DNA of 64,000 nt, taken from positions 609,776 to 673,775 of the forward strand of contig VXAA01003938.1 in NCBI GenBank assembly GCA_013399115.1. The letters run 5' to 3'. Under the pieces are notes generated by a model. That model had not been told where the DNA came from. It worked only from the letters and a program-made list of their open reading frames with translations, and searched no databases. Below are positions 51,401 to 63,904 of the stretch, in pieces. The stretch's first letter is position 1. Every line of letters starts with the position of its first letter. This DNA is from Anseranas semipalmata (Eukaryota > Chordata > Aves > Anseriformes > Anseranatidae). The position numbers and the translations under genes were made by a program.

Positions 51401-53261
51401 TGATTACAAATTAATGCAGTAAGAAATCTTGATATTTTGTATTTTCCTCTACTAGAACTGTTTGATCTCCATACAGTTTATGGCAATAACTCATAGGACA
51501 CTATTTAAATGCTCGGTGCAGGGGTAGAATACATGGTGGATTTGAATTTGATTAACTAACTGTTGAGTAAGCAATGAAGTGGTACATTTGGTAAATTAAT
51601 AAACTGTTTATTGGTTAAGAATTAACCAAGAATCCTATCTTGAGAAATACTATGCAACATAAAATGTGATTTAAAAAGAAGTCAGAGTTGATAGCAGCAA
51701 GTAATGTTCCTGAGTGTCTATAAAACGAGCTGTCTTAATTAAACTGCAATGCACTATGACAAAGCTATTTTGTTAGATTTTAGCTTTAAAAGACACCTCA
51801 GCAAATTAAAAACATTCCTACATGCTTAGCTCTCATCGCAAATGTATTGTTAGTACAGATCTTTAGGACCATGAGAAATCATTAAGCTGCTTTACAGAAG
51901 CAGGTATCCTATCTAACGGCAGGTTCAGTCCATGGGCAGCATATCTCCATCCAAAAAAGAAGGACTTGTCAGTTCACAGGGGTCTCAGCCAGATGTTATT
52001 TAAGGACTGGGTAGCCATGTGGAGAGGAAGAGAGTGAGCTCTGGTAATGAGAGAGCTTGCACATAGACACAGATGACAAAGGAAGTAAAATCAGACACAG
52101 CGAGTGACTTAAAGAAGATGCATTTTGCATTGAGGAGTATGGGATGAAAGTTGTATGAACAAAGAGAATGGAAAGTACCATTCTATGTTTGATTCCTTCT
52201 ACATTCAAAAGAGGAAGAATGGAATAAAAAATAAAAATAAAAAAAAAAGCATGATATTGGCTCAGGCAACCATCTCTTCAACTTTGGACAACCTGCAACA
52301 GCCTCGGCTTTGGACTATCTGCAACACCCTCAGTTTTTTGGCTAGACACCTGCCAGATGGCAGGGCAATGAAGCGTGCTAGAGAAAAATGGAGTAAGTTG
52401 CTTACTAAACAGGAGATCATTTTTTTTCAAACTTTCCATTGTTATATCTGTGATTTGACCTGTGCTCTTGATCTCAAAAACAAACAAATAGATGGAAACT
52501 AATAAATAAACATAAGCTTCCACATGTTAGCATTTTCTTCATCTGAAGCTAGTAAGTTCATGAATGTAATACTTTGCTCAAACTACAGGTATTTAGAATG
52601 ATGTTTTTTGAAACATCTCTTTATTAGCTAAGGCTTCCTTTAACCACCTCTCCCTTTCTCAGATTTCTCAGGATTTGAAAATTTTGTGATGCAGTTGTTT
52701 CCATCCAAGATGATATGTTTTAATTCCTCTTTCTGTCTACAAATCCAATTGCTTTTAGATGTTGATGACACAAGCACAAGGACCCTCTCAGCTCTCTGAA
52801 GCACCAATTTTAGGCAGCCAGACTCAACGGTCAAACAGACAGTAATGGTGGTAACTGGAGTAATCTTCATGGCCGGTAGAAAAGTCCAAAATGGGATACC
52901 TCTAAATTCACAATAAAACAATTCCCCTTCTTCAACACTCTGTTTAAGTATATTAATTATTCCATTGACCAATTTAGAAGAGGTCTGATGTTAAAACAGT
53001 GTCAGGAGTGTGTGTGTCAGGCTAAGGTAAACAAGTATAGTCCATATGTCTGCAAGCTGTTATTTCAACTTTTCAGCAGACTTAGACATTTCTGCATCCT
53101 TTGACATCTGGGTCACCACCATAAAGTTTTCCAGCACAAGTACAATAATTATAACATTATGACTAGCTTTCTCAGCTCATCTCCACTCCTTTTGCATCTC
53201 CCACAGAGCAGAAAACCCTTCTCCCTACCATCTGGGCATCTCTCTAGTACAAGGAAGGTCA

Positions 53262-53735
53262 TCAGCAGCTAGAGACGCCAGAGTAGCCAGCTGCTTTGCA
53301 GGCCTCCTTCCCCAGGGCCTCAGCACGGGAGCCATTATCAATGGAACGGTGAGAACTAATAATCCTTGATTTTGGCAAATAGCCCAGGGGCAGCCAGCTG
53401 AGATGGGTTAAAATGCCCTGAGGTTCTTTCAAGCTACTCCGGGAGCTGTGCAGGGCAGTGCGCAGAACTGGGTTAATGTGTTCGGCTCCCAGTGACTCCT
53501 TCCAACTCTCTCTTCTCTCACAGCGAGGGGAAACACAAGCCTCAACTAATAATAAACCAGTGCTGAGCATGTGGAGAACACCATGCCAAATATCAAACAG
53601 CTGGGGCTCTCCGGTCAGCCATTTGCTAGCCCAAACACAGCATCGCCTGAAGTCTTCAAGTGAGAAAGTGAAAATAAGGTGGATTAAAAAAAAAAAAAAC
53701 AACTTCCAAATCAACTGAAAAAAAAAAAACACAAA
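53262..53735. other. CpG-richer block with a 156-codon minus-strand open frame beside the assembly gap
   Basis: The segment is richer in GC and CpG than its surroundings (CACGGGAGCC, AACGGTGAG, CTCCGGGAGC, GTGCGCAG, TTCGGCTCCC, TCTCCGGTCAG, CATCGCC). The minus strand is open for 156 codons, but the translation shows no domain I recognise, and its N-terminus is just the A-rich flank. It could be a conserved non-coding element, an unrecognised exon or an unknown repeat. Confidence 0.3.
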
Positions 53736-53741
53736 AAAAAA

Positions 53742-53772
53742 NNNNNNNNNNNNNNNNNNNNNNNNNNNNNNN
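53742..53772. other. Assembly gap, 31 N
   Basis: A run of 31 undetermined bases flanked on both sides by A-rich sequence. It is likely a polymerase- or assembly-limited poly-A/CAAA stretch of unknown true length. A single N also occurs at 14933. Confidence 0.98.
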
Positions 53773-56700
53773 AAACAAAAAAAAACAACCTAGAACATTT
53801 GTATAAAGCTCTTGTGTCTTGTCAAGGGGTTTATTATGACATAGCTTTTATTTCCTAACAAACAAAAAACTTCTTTTCGTGTTCTACACCAAAAAAAAAG
53901 GACTAAAAAAGGTGAGAAATGCTTACAGGAGGCAGAGGGAATCTCTCCAAGAACACTTGCATCTCTCTACCTCCAAAGTAGCTTAAAATACAGGCATTGC
54001 TCTTGGCTGTCTTTCAGCATGGCAAAAAAAAGGGCATATTTTTCCTTCAAAAGTAGCAGTCTTGACAACATTCTTACAATGTCATATTTCATTATCCAGT
54101 TTAACAGAGGAAAGATCTTGTTTGAAAAGAAATTGGGAGTCTTTATAAATGAACAGCATACTTTAGGAAGCAGAGTGAGACACTGTATGCACAAAATTAG
54201 TTCAACTTGTATTCCGATTAAGGAAGAATCCAGGCTTTGTAGCGCTTGTGCATAATACATTTTAATTTAGATTATATTAGCAGTTGTGTGCAAAACTTGT
54301 AACTTAAAATTCTTGCTGCTACAAAATTTCATCTGTAATTTCTGGCAGCCTGCACCAAGGACTCTTCTGCTAATATTTCAGAGCAGTGAACTAAAGGCAA
54401 GGCAATTTCACACACACTCACACACAGAACCAACCCCACCATTCAGAAATGAAATTAGCCTTTTGCTATTTGCAATTTATTATCAGAACACTTTAAATGT
54501 GACTCTTTTTGACAATGCTTTCAAGAAAGATGCAGGCTTATAAACACCAAGAACAGCAGAGACATTCATTATTTTAAGTATCCTTTTTTTTTTTTTTTTT
54601 GCAAATTAAAGATAAAGCCAAATGATGTCAGACATACTTTGTTTGAAATTATAATAGTTCTTTCTCCCACTTCTAAGAAAAATGCATTGCTTTGTAACAT
54701 TTATAGGCTAGAAAATGTTATACACATTAAAATGCTTCTTTTGCCTCACCATGTATGTTAAAAAGCTAGGGTTCTGTCAGTAGTTTTAAAATAAATCATT
54801 TATTTTTTTTCTGAGGTTTGTAACTCAGCCACAAAAATATGTTCCAGGCTGAATACTGGTAGAGTGTTGGTTCTCAGTTCAAGGATATATGGTAGTATCA
54901 TTCTTAACATATTTGTAGCATCTTTTTCCAAGCTGAAAAAGAAACCCTAACCTAAATGCCCCAATTATATGTTAGCCGGGGTAAAGGACAGGAGAGAAAA
55001 AGTATGGGAAAAGATACTGCAGGCCTCTCACCTGACATACCATGTTCAAAATTAATCATCCCGTCCTCCCCAAGCAAAATAAAAGCCCAGCAAAAATAGG
55101 ATAATGGGTATCATCAGGAACATTATAAAGCAAGCTTGTAGGAAATACCACTAAAAAACCCACGGATTGCTCACTCAGGAGAAGAGGCAGTTACGTAGGA
55201 GCATTACAAAGCTCATGAATTTTACAGAGGGGGTAGATGGACAGGTTCTGTGGGCTCTGCTCCATAACACAAAATAGGGAAACATTTAGTGAATTAAATA
55301 ACAAGGCTGTAAATGAAAAACAGGTAGGAGGAAACACTTCTTAATTACATCAAGCAGTTACTCCCATGGAACTCAATGTTACCTAGAACTTAACTGAAGC
55401 AAAACCTTCCCAGAATTAAAATATAAATGACTAAATAAGTAAATATGCACAAAAGCATATACACACACACAAACACATAACAGACCTTGCACAACAAAGG
55501 CATTCCAAATCATAAAACAGGAGGCAGGGTTGCTAAGGTCATCTATTATTAAAATTGTCTGACACTTCCTATTACAACACCCTAGTTGTCAGACACTTTT
55601 AGCTTTTGCCAATCATTAACAGTTTGTACTGAAATTTTACACACTGAATATCTGCCTGAGGCTGAAATACTCTGGAAAATTTTAGTCCAAACAATTCAAC
55701 TGCTGCACAAATGGAGCCAGAGAAAAGTATTCTTTTTTTTTTTTTTAATTTCTTGTTAAAAAATTTGGTGCTCTGTGTCGGCAGTTGTAGCCCCCCCAGA
55801 CTTTGGAAGGAGGATGCCGTTTTTCAGCCTTCACATTGGAGCTGTAAGACTTGCCATTCTCTTTAAGCTCTACACAAAAATTGAGGCAAATTATGACTAT
55901 GAATAAAATGATATTCACTCACTCTGAAAAATAGGTCTATTTTTGTCTTTAACAGCTGAAATCACAGAGGATTATATCTTCCATGCATATGTTGGATTAT
56001 GTTTGAGCCTCCACTCTGCAACCAAGGAAAGAGTTAAAGCAGAAAGATCTCAGCTATTGTTAATATCTGAAATGATTTGTTCCAGCTTTTTTTAAAACTC
56101 GAAACCTCAAGTTGCCTTCTACTTCAGTGCTCTTTTTGCCTTCTGTCTGCAAAGTTTCCAGCTTAGCCAGAGAGGACAAATCTAACCTTGTGACACTTGC
56201 TGAGATCAGAGTGGTTAAATCAGAACATTGTCTGAGCAGCCTGATTCTCCTAAAAGCCTGTCAGGTCTGGAGCAGTTAATTGGGTCTTGCCCCATATGTT
56301 CTGCCTGTGATTTTCCAGCAACTGAACACAGAGAGAGTCAGAGCCAGCAAGCAGATTTTTCTAAAGTTTTGCTGCTCTTTTCTCTCCCCTCATTTATGAG
56401 CAAAATATCTTTTATGCCAGTCCAAGGAGAGGTTTGCAAAGTTCTGAAATGTTCGCTTTTATCACTTGTTTTCATTTTAAACATCCCACTCTGCACAAGT
56501 TTTGAAGGGAAACAAACTTTCCAGACTATAATCTTCAGGAGGACACCTCATAACCAGGATGCATCTCGTCCACTCTGAACCAGCTGCCAGCCCACTGCCC
56601 ACCACCAGTTTCTCCAGGGAGACAGGAAAGAGCTCTTTGAGCAGGCAGTGTGGACCAAGCAGCTGATGGCTGTTTTGTGCATGCACACCAGTGCCAAAGA

Positions 56701-59466
56701 AAGAGCAGGTGAGGGATAACCATATCACTTAACCTCCTTTGCCCTCCTCTCTGGCAAGAGCAGCTCACCTCTTTGTGTTGCTCTACAATGGGCACAGGAG
56801 AGGGCATCTGAGAGGTTGCTGGTGGGAAGGGAGAGAAGGGATAGTGACTAGTGCTGGTGCCATCAGTATGGGTGGCATGGGGCAGATGGCATAAACCTGG
56901 ATCTGGCCCATGCAGCTAGGATGGCTGCATTCACCAGAGTTAGTAGATTTGGGTGTTGTTGTTTGTTTGTTTTCACATCAGCTGAACTGTTTGGCTCTGC
57001 AGGCCATGTTCTCAGCAGTACTACAGCTGTATTTGGGGAAGCACAGAGAAGAGGTTTTTAGCTCCTGGAAGTACCATTTGTCCTTTGCTTTATTCTAAAG
57101 TTTGAATTTGGTGGGTCTAGGAGCTTAATGAGGGCTGCTAATGGGCCACATGCCTGCTCTTAACCACCTTTGTGAGGCTGGTGAATTTTCAGCCTTTCAC
57201 ATTTAGGCAGCTTTATAGCTTCTTTGCACTGCTGAAATGGAACAGAAGGACCAGGTTAGGAAAGGTCCTATCAAAGTCTAGGATGCTTACCCTAAAACCA
57301 AATGATAAATTTGGGGCTGGAAGAGGTTTCCAGCTGGCTCCTTTGGTTTCTTGGTGCCAGCACAGACAGAATTTATGTTTCATACCATGTACTGTAGTTC
57401 CAGATATTTAAATCAAGAATGTACTCGTCCGAGCTTCACAGGGAAGTATACTACTTCAGATAGAATTATGGCCAGCATCTTTATGTTTTGTTGTCATTTA
57501 AGCATTAAACAGCTCCATGCTGCCTTGCATAATTCTCAGAACAGTCAGGTTGCTCAGATTAAATGCCAGTCTCACATTATGAAACAGGTTGCGTTCCTGA
57601 GAATTAAATCATAAAATAACTGTGGTCTTAGGCTAGGAATTTATGTGTATTATTTTTGTTCTCACCTTTTCCAGCATTTCCAGTTTATCAGTTTTCTGTT
57701 ATCATGAACAGCCAAAGTCACAGTACCCCTCAAAACATGAACCAACGTCATTCTGAATCACAGATGAGAGACAGCCCATCCATCAAAAAAACACCCAAAG
57801 TGGCTGAAGTAATGCAAAACCTTTCCCACTTTATCTGCCACTTTATAAATCTGACTGCACTCGTCTGAATCTTTTTCCCTAGGGCTTGTTAAATTTCAAC
57901 AGAATTCTCATTCATGTTGTGAACTGAATATGAAAAAGCAAAGCAACCAAACTGATACTCAGCAAAGCTAAAATGCATAGTAACACTGATTCGAAAGGTG
58001 AGCAAACCAGAGCTTATTAGCATGATTTTCTAAGAAAAAGAGTTGGAAAAAAATAAAAATAAAAAATGCTGCTTCAGGAGAGAAAGAAAGAATCTCACAT
58101 ATCTTGAAAAGGAAAAAGAGGGATGAAAGAGATATGACTGATACAAGCACAGATTAAAATGTAGAACACCCAGCAACTCCTTCTTTGACATTCTTCTTTG
58201 AACAGAGTCTACTACAGAACAGAATATTCTAAAATAAATACTTTGGACTGAGCTCTGCATCCAGTTCCATCAGTGCTACGAGCAGGACTGTGTCAGGGTC
58301 CCAGATGGCAAGGATGAAAACAGAAGCTCATTATGGAATGAGAAATGTAAGAATGCTTTGGTGAGAACACATTCCCCATAGAGTGCCATGCAAGTAAAAA
58401 GAACATTTAAATAATACTGGCCCTTGATCCTCTCAAAAGCTGAGAGCACATTTGTTCAGCTTGAATTCCAAAAACCCAGTTACAGTTTAGAAAACATACT
58501 TGATCCTTGTGTAAAACCCTTTGGCATTTTCTTTCTGCGAAAAGATCTCCAGATGTTATTTTTACAGTTCATCTTAAGTAAATGTATGTGTTTAGTTAAA
58601 CATGCTTAAACGAAAGAGCCACCTAAGAGAACAATGATGAAATGCTTGACTTGATTTATGGACCAACTGTCAAACCCTTGTTTATGAACATCTGGCTGGG
58701 AAGGTGATTTAAAAAGCTTTTGTTTCAGTAAATATCAGCATAGTAAGCTCTTCTAGTTATAGTTGCAGGCAGCTCTAAATTCGAAATGTAATTAGCAGAG
58801 AAATGGCATAGGAGTGTATGTCTAAAGTCACGTTCAGCTTATCCATGAACGCAAAACATTCATTCTACAGCATCGCTAATGTGTAATGTGTAATCTTTTG
58901 CAACTTCTTAATTAACAGAATACAAGGGACATGCGGGTTCAGAACCTGAAAGTTGCTTTCCCTACAAGCTGCACAAGCAGATACAAGGCTGTCTCTGTTG
59001 ACTGTGCTTCAAATAAGTTCATGCACTCCCTCGACAACTTCTTAGCAACCACCACAGCCCAGATTTGGTCACTCAGCTTTCACCCACACCTCTGTACCTG
59101 TTCCCTCCAGCTTTGTCACATAGGTCCAGCAGGAGATCCTGGGAGTAAGGAACCTCAACCATCCTCTACCCACCTCCATCTGCTTCTTAGCAGAGTCTCA
59201 ACAATTTCCCATGAACACAACAGCTTGCAAGGGCCTAAATGCCACAGCAACATTCCTAATTCAAAAGCTGATATAATCTAAAATCTACAAAGTAAGGCTG
59301 AGCCCAGGCAAATCAAATTTTTCTCTCCTTCTCCTGTTTTGCAACAACATGAAAACTCTGAGAGGACACAATCCAGGAACATTTTCTGTAATTCAATTCT
59401 AGTTCTGAAGCAAAAGTCTACTCTCATCCCAGGTCTAATCTAATATTGGGAATGATGAGGATTTTT

Positions 59467-59489
59467 TATTATTATTATTATTATTTTTT
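59467..59489. repeat. (ATT)n microsatellite
   Basis: About six ATT units ending in T6. Confidence 0.93.
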
Positions 59490-60149
59490 GTGAGGAATTT
59501 CCTTGTTCACCGAGAAAGAACACAGCAGCTTTCTTGTAGAAATTCATTTACAATCTCAGCTAAAATGAAGATAATGCCAATCCAGGACCTGACGTTAGAC
59601 AGAGAGAGACTCATATCACCCACACCAAAATATGTAACCATGACACCTCAGAAAGGAATCTTTTCACCCTTGGAGACTCATAGGGTCCTTGGGAAAAGAT
59701 TCAGTAGAGTGATTCAGCCCATCAATAGTAATTTCTGCACCTCCCAGTGAGTTTCCTATCTCTTTCTGGAAGATATCAATGAAACCTACTGTCCTCATAC
59801 TTCTTTCTTTGGCACTGCTATTACACATCCAATAACAGGGAGGCAGAACCTTTTACATACTTCTTTGCTATGAAGTAACAACTGGGAAATTATTGTAGAA
59901 CCTCATTAAATCAAGAGCAACAACAAATAGGAATTAAACTTTCCTTGGTGGAAAACTTATCGGGAAGTGACTTAGAAAGATCAGTCTTGTTTTGGCTAAG
60001 CCACATTAGAAAAAAACTGTTATCTTCCCGAGTAGCTGTGCATATAAGCAGCTGCCAAGACATTTACTGACAAGGATGGGATGTTCAGACATGCTTAAAA
60101 CATTGAAGAGTTTCATCACATGAAAACTTCACAAAAGCCATTGACCAGA

Positions 60150-61783
60150 AATCTGTTGCAAAGGACATGATGAAAAATGTGTCAGACTTAAATGGAACAG
60201 TGTCCATTTCGAATGAGGCAAGGAATGTGCACAAGTCCATGGGACCTGATGAGATGCATCCGAGGGTCCTGAGGGAATTGGCAGATGAAATTGCTAAGCC
60301 ACTATAAATCACATTTGAAAAGCCATGGCAGTCCAGTGACGTTCCCAGTGACTAGAAAAAGGTAAACACAACCCCTATTTTTAAAAACAGAAGAAAGGAA
60401 GACCTGGGAAACTACAGGCCAGTCAGTCTCATCTCTGCCTGGCAAGATCAAGGAGCAGATCCTTCTGGAAACTATGTTAAGGCACATGGAAAACAGAGAA
60501 GTGATTGGTCACAGCCAACGTGGCTCCACTAAGGGCAAATCATGCCTGAAAAATTTGGTGGTCTTCTACAATGGGGTTACAGCCTTGTCAGATAAGGGAA
60601 GAGCGACTCATGCCATCTACCTGGACTTGTGCAAAGCATTTGGTACTGTCCCACACAACATCCTTGTCTCTAAAATGGAGAGATATGGATGTGATGGATG
60701 GACCACTCAGTGGATAAGGAATTCTCTGGATGGTTGCATTCAAAGAGTTGCAGTCAACAGCTCAATGACCAGGTGGAGACCACTGATGAGTGGTGTCCCT
60801 CGGGGGTCAGTATTGGGACCGGTGTTATTCAACATCTTTGTCGGTGGCATGGAGAGTGGGATTGAGTGCACCCTCAGCAAGTTTACCGATGACACCAATC
60901 TGTGTGGTGCAGTTGATGTGTTGGGGATGTCATCTAGACAGACCTTGACAGGCTTGAGAGGTGGGCCCACATGAACCTCATAAAGTTCAACAAGGCCAAG
61001 TGCAAGGTCCTACACCTGTGTTGGGGCAATCCCAAATGAACACAGGCTTGGCAATGAGTGGATAGAGAGCAGCCCTGCAAAGAAGGACTTGAGGAGATCG
61101 ATGGATGAAAAACTGAATATGAGCCGGCAATGTGCAATTGCAGCCCTGAAAACCAACCTTATCCTGGGATGCATCAGAAGAAGCATGACCAGCAGGTCGA
61201 GGGAGGTGATTCTCCCCCTCTGCTCCACTCTCTTGAGACCCCACCTGGACTACTGCATTCAGCTGTGGGGCCCCAGCATAAGAAAGACATGGACCTGTTA
61301 GAGCAGGTCTAGAGGAGGGCCACGAGGACGATCAGAGGGCTGGAGCACCTCTGCTGTGAAGACAGGCTGAGGGAGCTGGCGTTCTTCAGCCTGGAGAAGA
61401 GAAGGCTCTGGGGAGACCTTATAGTGGCCTTCCAGAACCTAAAGGAGGCATACAGGAAAGCTCGAGAGGGTCTCTTTACCAGGGAGTGTAGTGACAGGAC
61501 AAGAGGTAACGGCTTTAAACTAATAGAGGGTAGATTTAGATTAGATATTAGGAAGAAATTCTTTACTCAGAGGGTGGTGAGGCACTGGAACAGGTTGCTC
61601 AGAGAAGCTGTGGATGTTCCATCCCTGGAGGTGTTCAACGCCAGGTTGGATGGGGCTTTGAGCAACCTGGTCTAGTGGGTGGCATCCCTGCCCATGACAG
61701 GGGGGTTGGAACCAGATGGTCATTAATGTCACTTCCAACCCAAATTATTCTGTGATTCTATGATTCTGTGATTCTATGATTCA
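60150..61783 (+). mobile_element. CR1 LINE, 1.6-kb copy with degenerate ORF2 and octamer tail
   Basis: Longest transposable element in the window. From left to right it holds the pre-palm segment (KSMGPDEMHPRVLRELADEI), the reverse-transcriptase domain, the post-RT region, the conserved C-terminus (HWNRLLREAVDVPSLEVFNA, then RLDGALSNLV and a stop at about 61675), a short 3' UTR and four to five ATTCTGTG/ATTCTATG octamers at about 61746-61783. The left edge is approximate; the 5' UTR, ORF1 and the endonuclease domain are absent, as is usual for truncated CR1. It lies antisense to ENOX1 within an intron. Stops and frameshifts make it non-autonomous. Confidence 0.92.
60225..61675 (+). pseudogene. 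Degenerate CR1 ORF2 (reverse transcriptase and C-terminus)
   Basis: Remnant of the CR1 polymerase ORF. In-frame stops occur at 60304-60306 and 60352-60354. The longest open part, 60474-60974, carries RT motifs: [15 protein letters not shown] (motif A aspartate kept), [17 protein letters not shown] (motif B) and FTDDTNLCG (motif C, catalytic DD kept, with Thr where CR1 usually has Ala). Further frame changes follow near 60975-61315. The C-terminal stretch is open again from 61424 to 61675 (SDRTRGNGFKLIEGRFRLDI and onward). It is dead as a gene but preserved enough for subfamily typing. Confidence 0.88.
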
Positions 61784-63864
61784 GGAGATAGGGAGCACAG
61801 GAAGGGAAGCTGGAGCTTTTAAAAGACATTGTGGGTAAAAATGATATGAAAAATAAGTTTGGAAGCAGAACATTTGTTTCAATTTCAAAAAATATTTGAG
61901 AAGTTTCCATAGGAGAGATTAATGGCTAAGATACACAAAAAATGAATAGAGAAATAAAAGTCTTCTGCATATAAAAAATAGCTCAAATTGTTGTTTTGCC
62001 CTTAGAAGAAGGCTATGCCTCTTACACAAGAGATCTTTTCCTTACAGTCAGAAACTGGCCATTATCCTGTGGGTCTGGATTTAAAAGGCTACTTTAAGAA
62101 TAAGGTCATGCAGTTGTAATTGTATTGCTGTAGCTGTGATGGTCTAAGGTCTAGGGCAAGACAAGGTTTATGGGCCAACTAGTAGAGTCAGAAAAAAACA
62201 GATAAACCCATGTCCAGGTCTGAGGTAGAAGCAGTGAACTTCCAACCTAAATACAAGTAGAGAGCACTTTCTTTGAGTTTAATTAGATATGTTAAGTCAA
62301 GTAGACCAAAAAGCAGGTTGTCACCTGTAAAAGAGAAGAGAATTTTAAAAGGGAAGTGGTGACAAAGGGGTTATTCTGCAGAGTAACGGAATAGACAGGT
62401 AAGCCTGTGGAAGATGAAAAGATTAATAAAGGGAGGAAAATTATAATGTGTTGCAAAACTACTCCTTCCTTTGAAATTCACCTTTTTTACCATCTGCTAT
62501 AATTAAAGTTTTAGTCCCCTGGCTGCCTCAGACCATTGAAGGGGTGATGTATTTTTTTCCAGCTACATGAGTTGAAGCAATATAACTTTTACCCACAAAT
62601 CTTGCCTTACACAGAAGGCACACAGGCGTACAGCCTGCTCCTAGAAATGCGCAGTGTTCGCTTCCTTGCACAATGAACACAAGCATATTGGAGGACCCTG
62701 CTGTGACCCTGCCTCTTCTCCTCCCCTTTGCACTCCCTGAAGCTTGATTTGTTATCAGCAAACAGTCCCTTAGGTCAAGGGCTGCACTTGGGCCTGGGCA
62801 TTAAATGAGAGGGTTAATTATATGTGATGGAAAAGACTTTGATTGTTTGTTTGTTTTCTTTTTCTTTTTTTTCCTACACTAAAAGGCAGATGAAACCTAG
62901 TCTTTTACAATCAGATTCATTTTTCTTTATTTTACTCACACAAGGTAAAAAAAATTCACAACCTCTTATTCCTGCTGGCTCTGCAGGCTTGCACAAGTGG
63001 AAGAGCAAAGCTGGGTCCTATTCTGGTCTGCATTATTGATGGCAGGGCTCTCTCCACATAACCCTAAAATCACTCTTTCCTCCTATGTTCATCTCTGGAA
63101 CTCCAAGGGGGACAATCAAGGCTCAAACCATGGTATTTGGCCAGTGACATTTTACTACTGGATTTTACTGATGCCTGAGCAAAAACAGGTTTGTTGCCCT
63201 TTAAATCCCCAAACGAGTTTGCAGAGCAGGCAGTACTGGCAAACTTGTAAACTCTATTTATATGCAGCCATTAAGCAACATGGAGTTTCCTGATATTTTC
63301 AATCTATAACACAACTGTAAAAGAAAACTATGACAGGTTGTCATCTTTCGATCATAAAAGCCTGGTAAGCAATAAAAAAGGACTCTGGAGGACTTCTGTA
63401 GTTCAAGCTTACTATATACATATGTGGATGAGGCATTAAATACAGTATCTCAAGGCTACAGATGAAACAAAACTTGGAAGCACAACAAATAACAGGTCAT
63501 GTAATCAAGTCTAGTGAGATGTGGCTCTTATGCAACATGGTCCACAGAGGCCAGATGCCATTCTGCATCAGAAAAAGTGAAATAATTGACCTAGGATAAG
63601 TCAAACAACCTAGAAAACATATGAAAGAAAACCAAACTGTCTTGGAATTTGAACAAGAAAACACTTATAAAATACCACTAGATCAACAACCTGATGCCTA
63701 AGCACTAAGAAGGGAGAATTACAGTAAAAACAGTGGCTAGAGTATGCAGATGTGTGAAAATGTTTCTGTCATACAGTCCTTAGAATAACATGATCCCACT
63801 GTTACTACTTAAGGCAGCCAAGAGATCTTAATGCCCCTCAGGAAATATCTGTGGCATTACAGAG

Positions 63865-63904
63865 ATTGTATTCAATACAATACAATATTGTATTCAATAC
63901 AATA
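63865..63904. repeat. 18-bp perfect direct repeat, each copy nearly palindromic
   Basis: ATTGTATTCAATACAATA occurs at 63865-63882 and 63887-63904, separated by CAAT. Each unit is an imperfect palindrome (ATTGTATT / AATACAAT), so the block can also pair with itself. Confidence 0.95.

Noticed and set aside
52640..52972. 110-codon minus-strand frame
   Set aside because: Composition looks protein-like, but no domain, homologue or splice context could be recognised by eye.
53475..53500. GTGTTCGGCTCCC resembles a polymerase III B box
   Set aside because: One key position differs and there is no A box about 40 bases upstream, so no tRNA or SINE can be supported.
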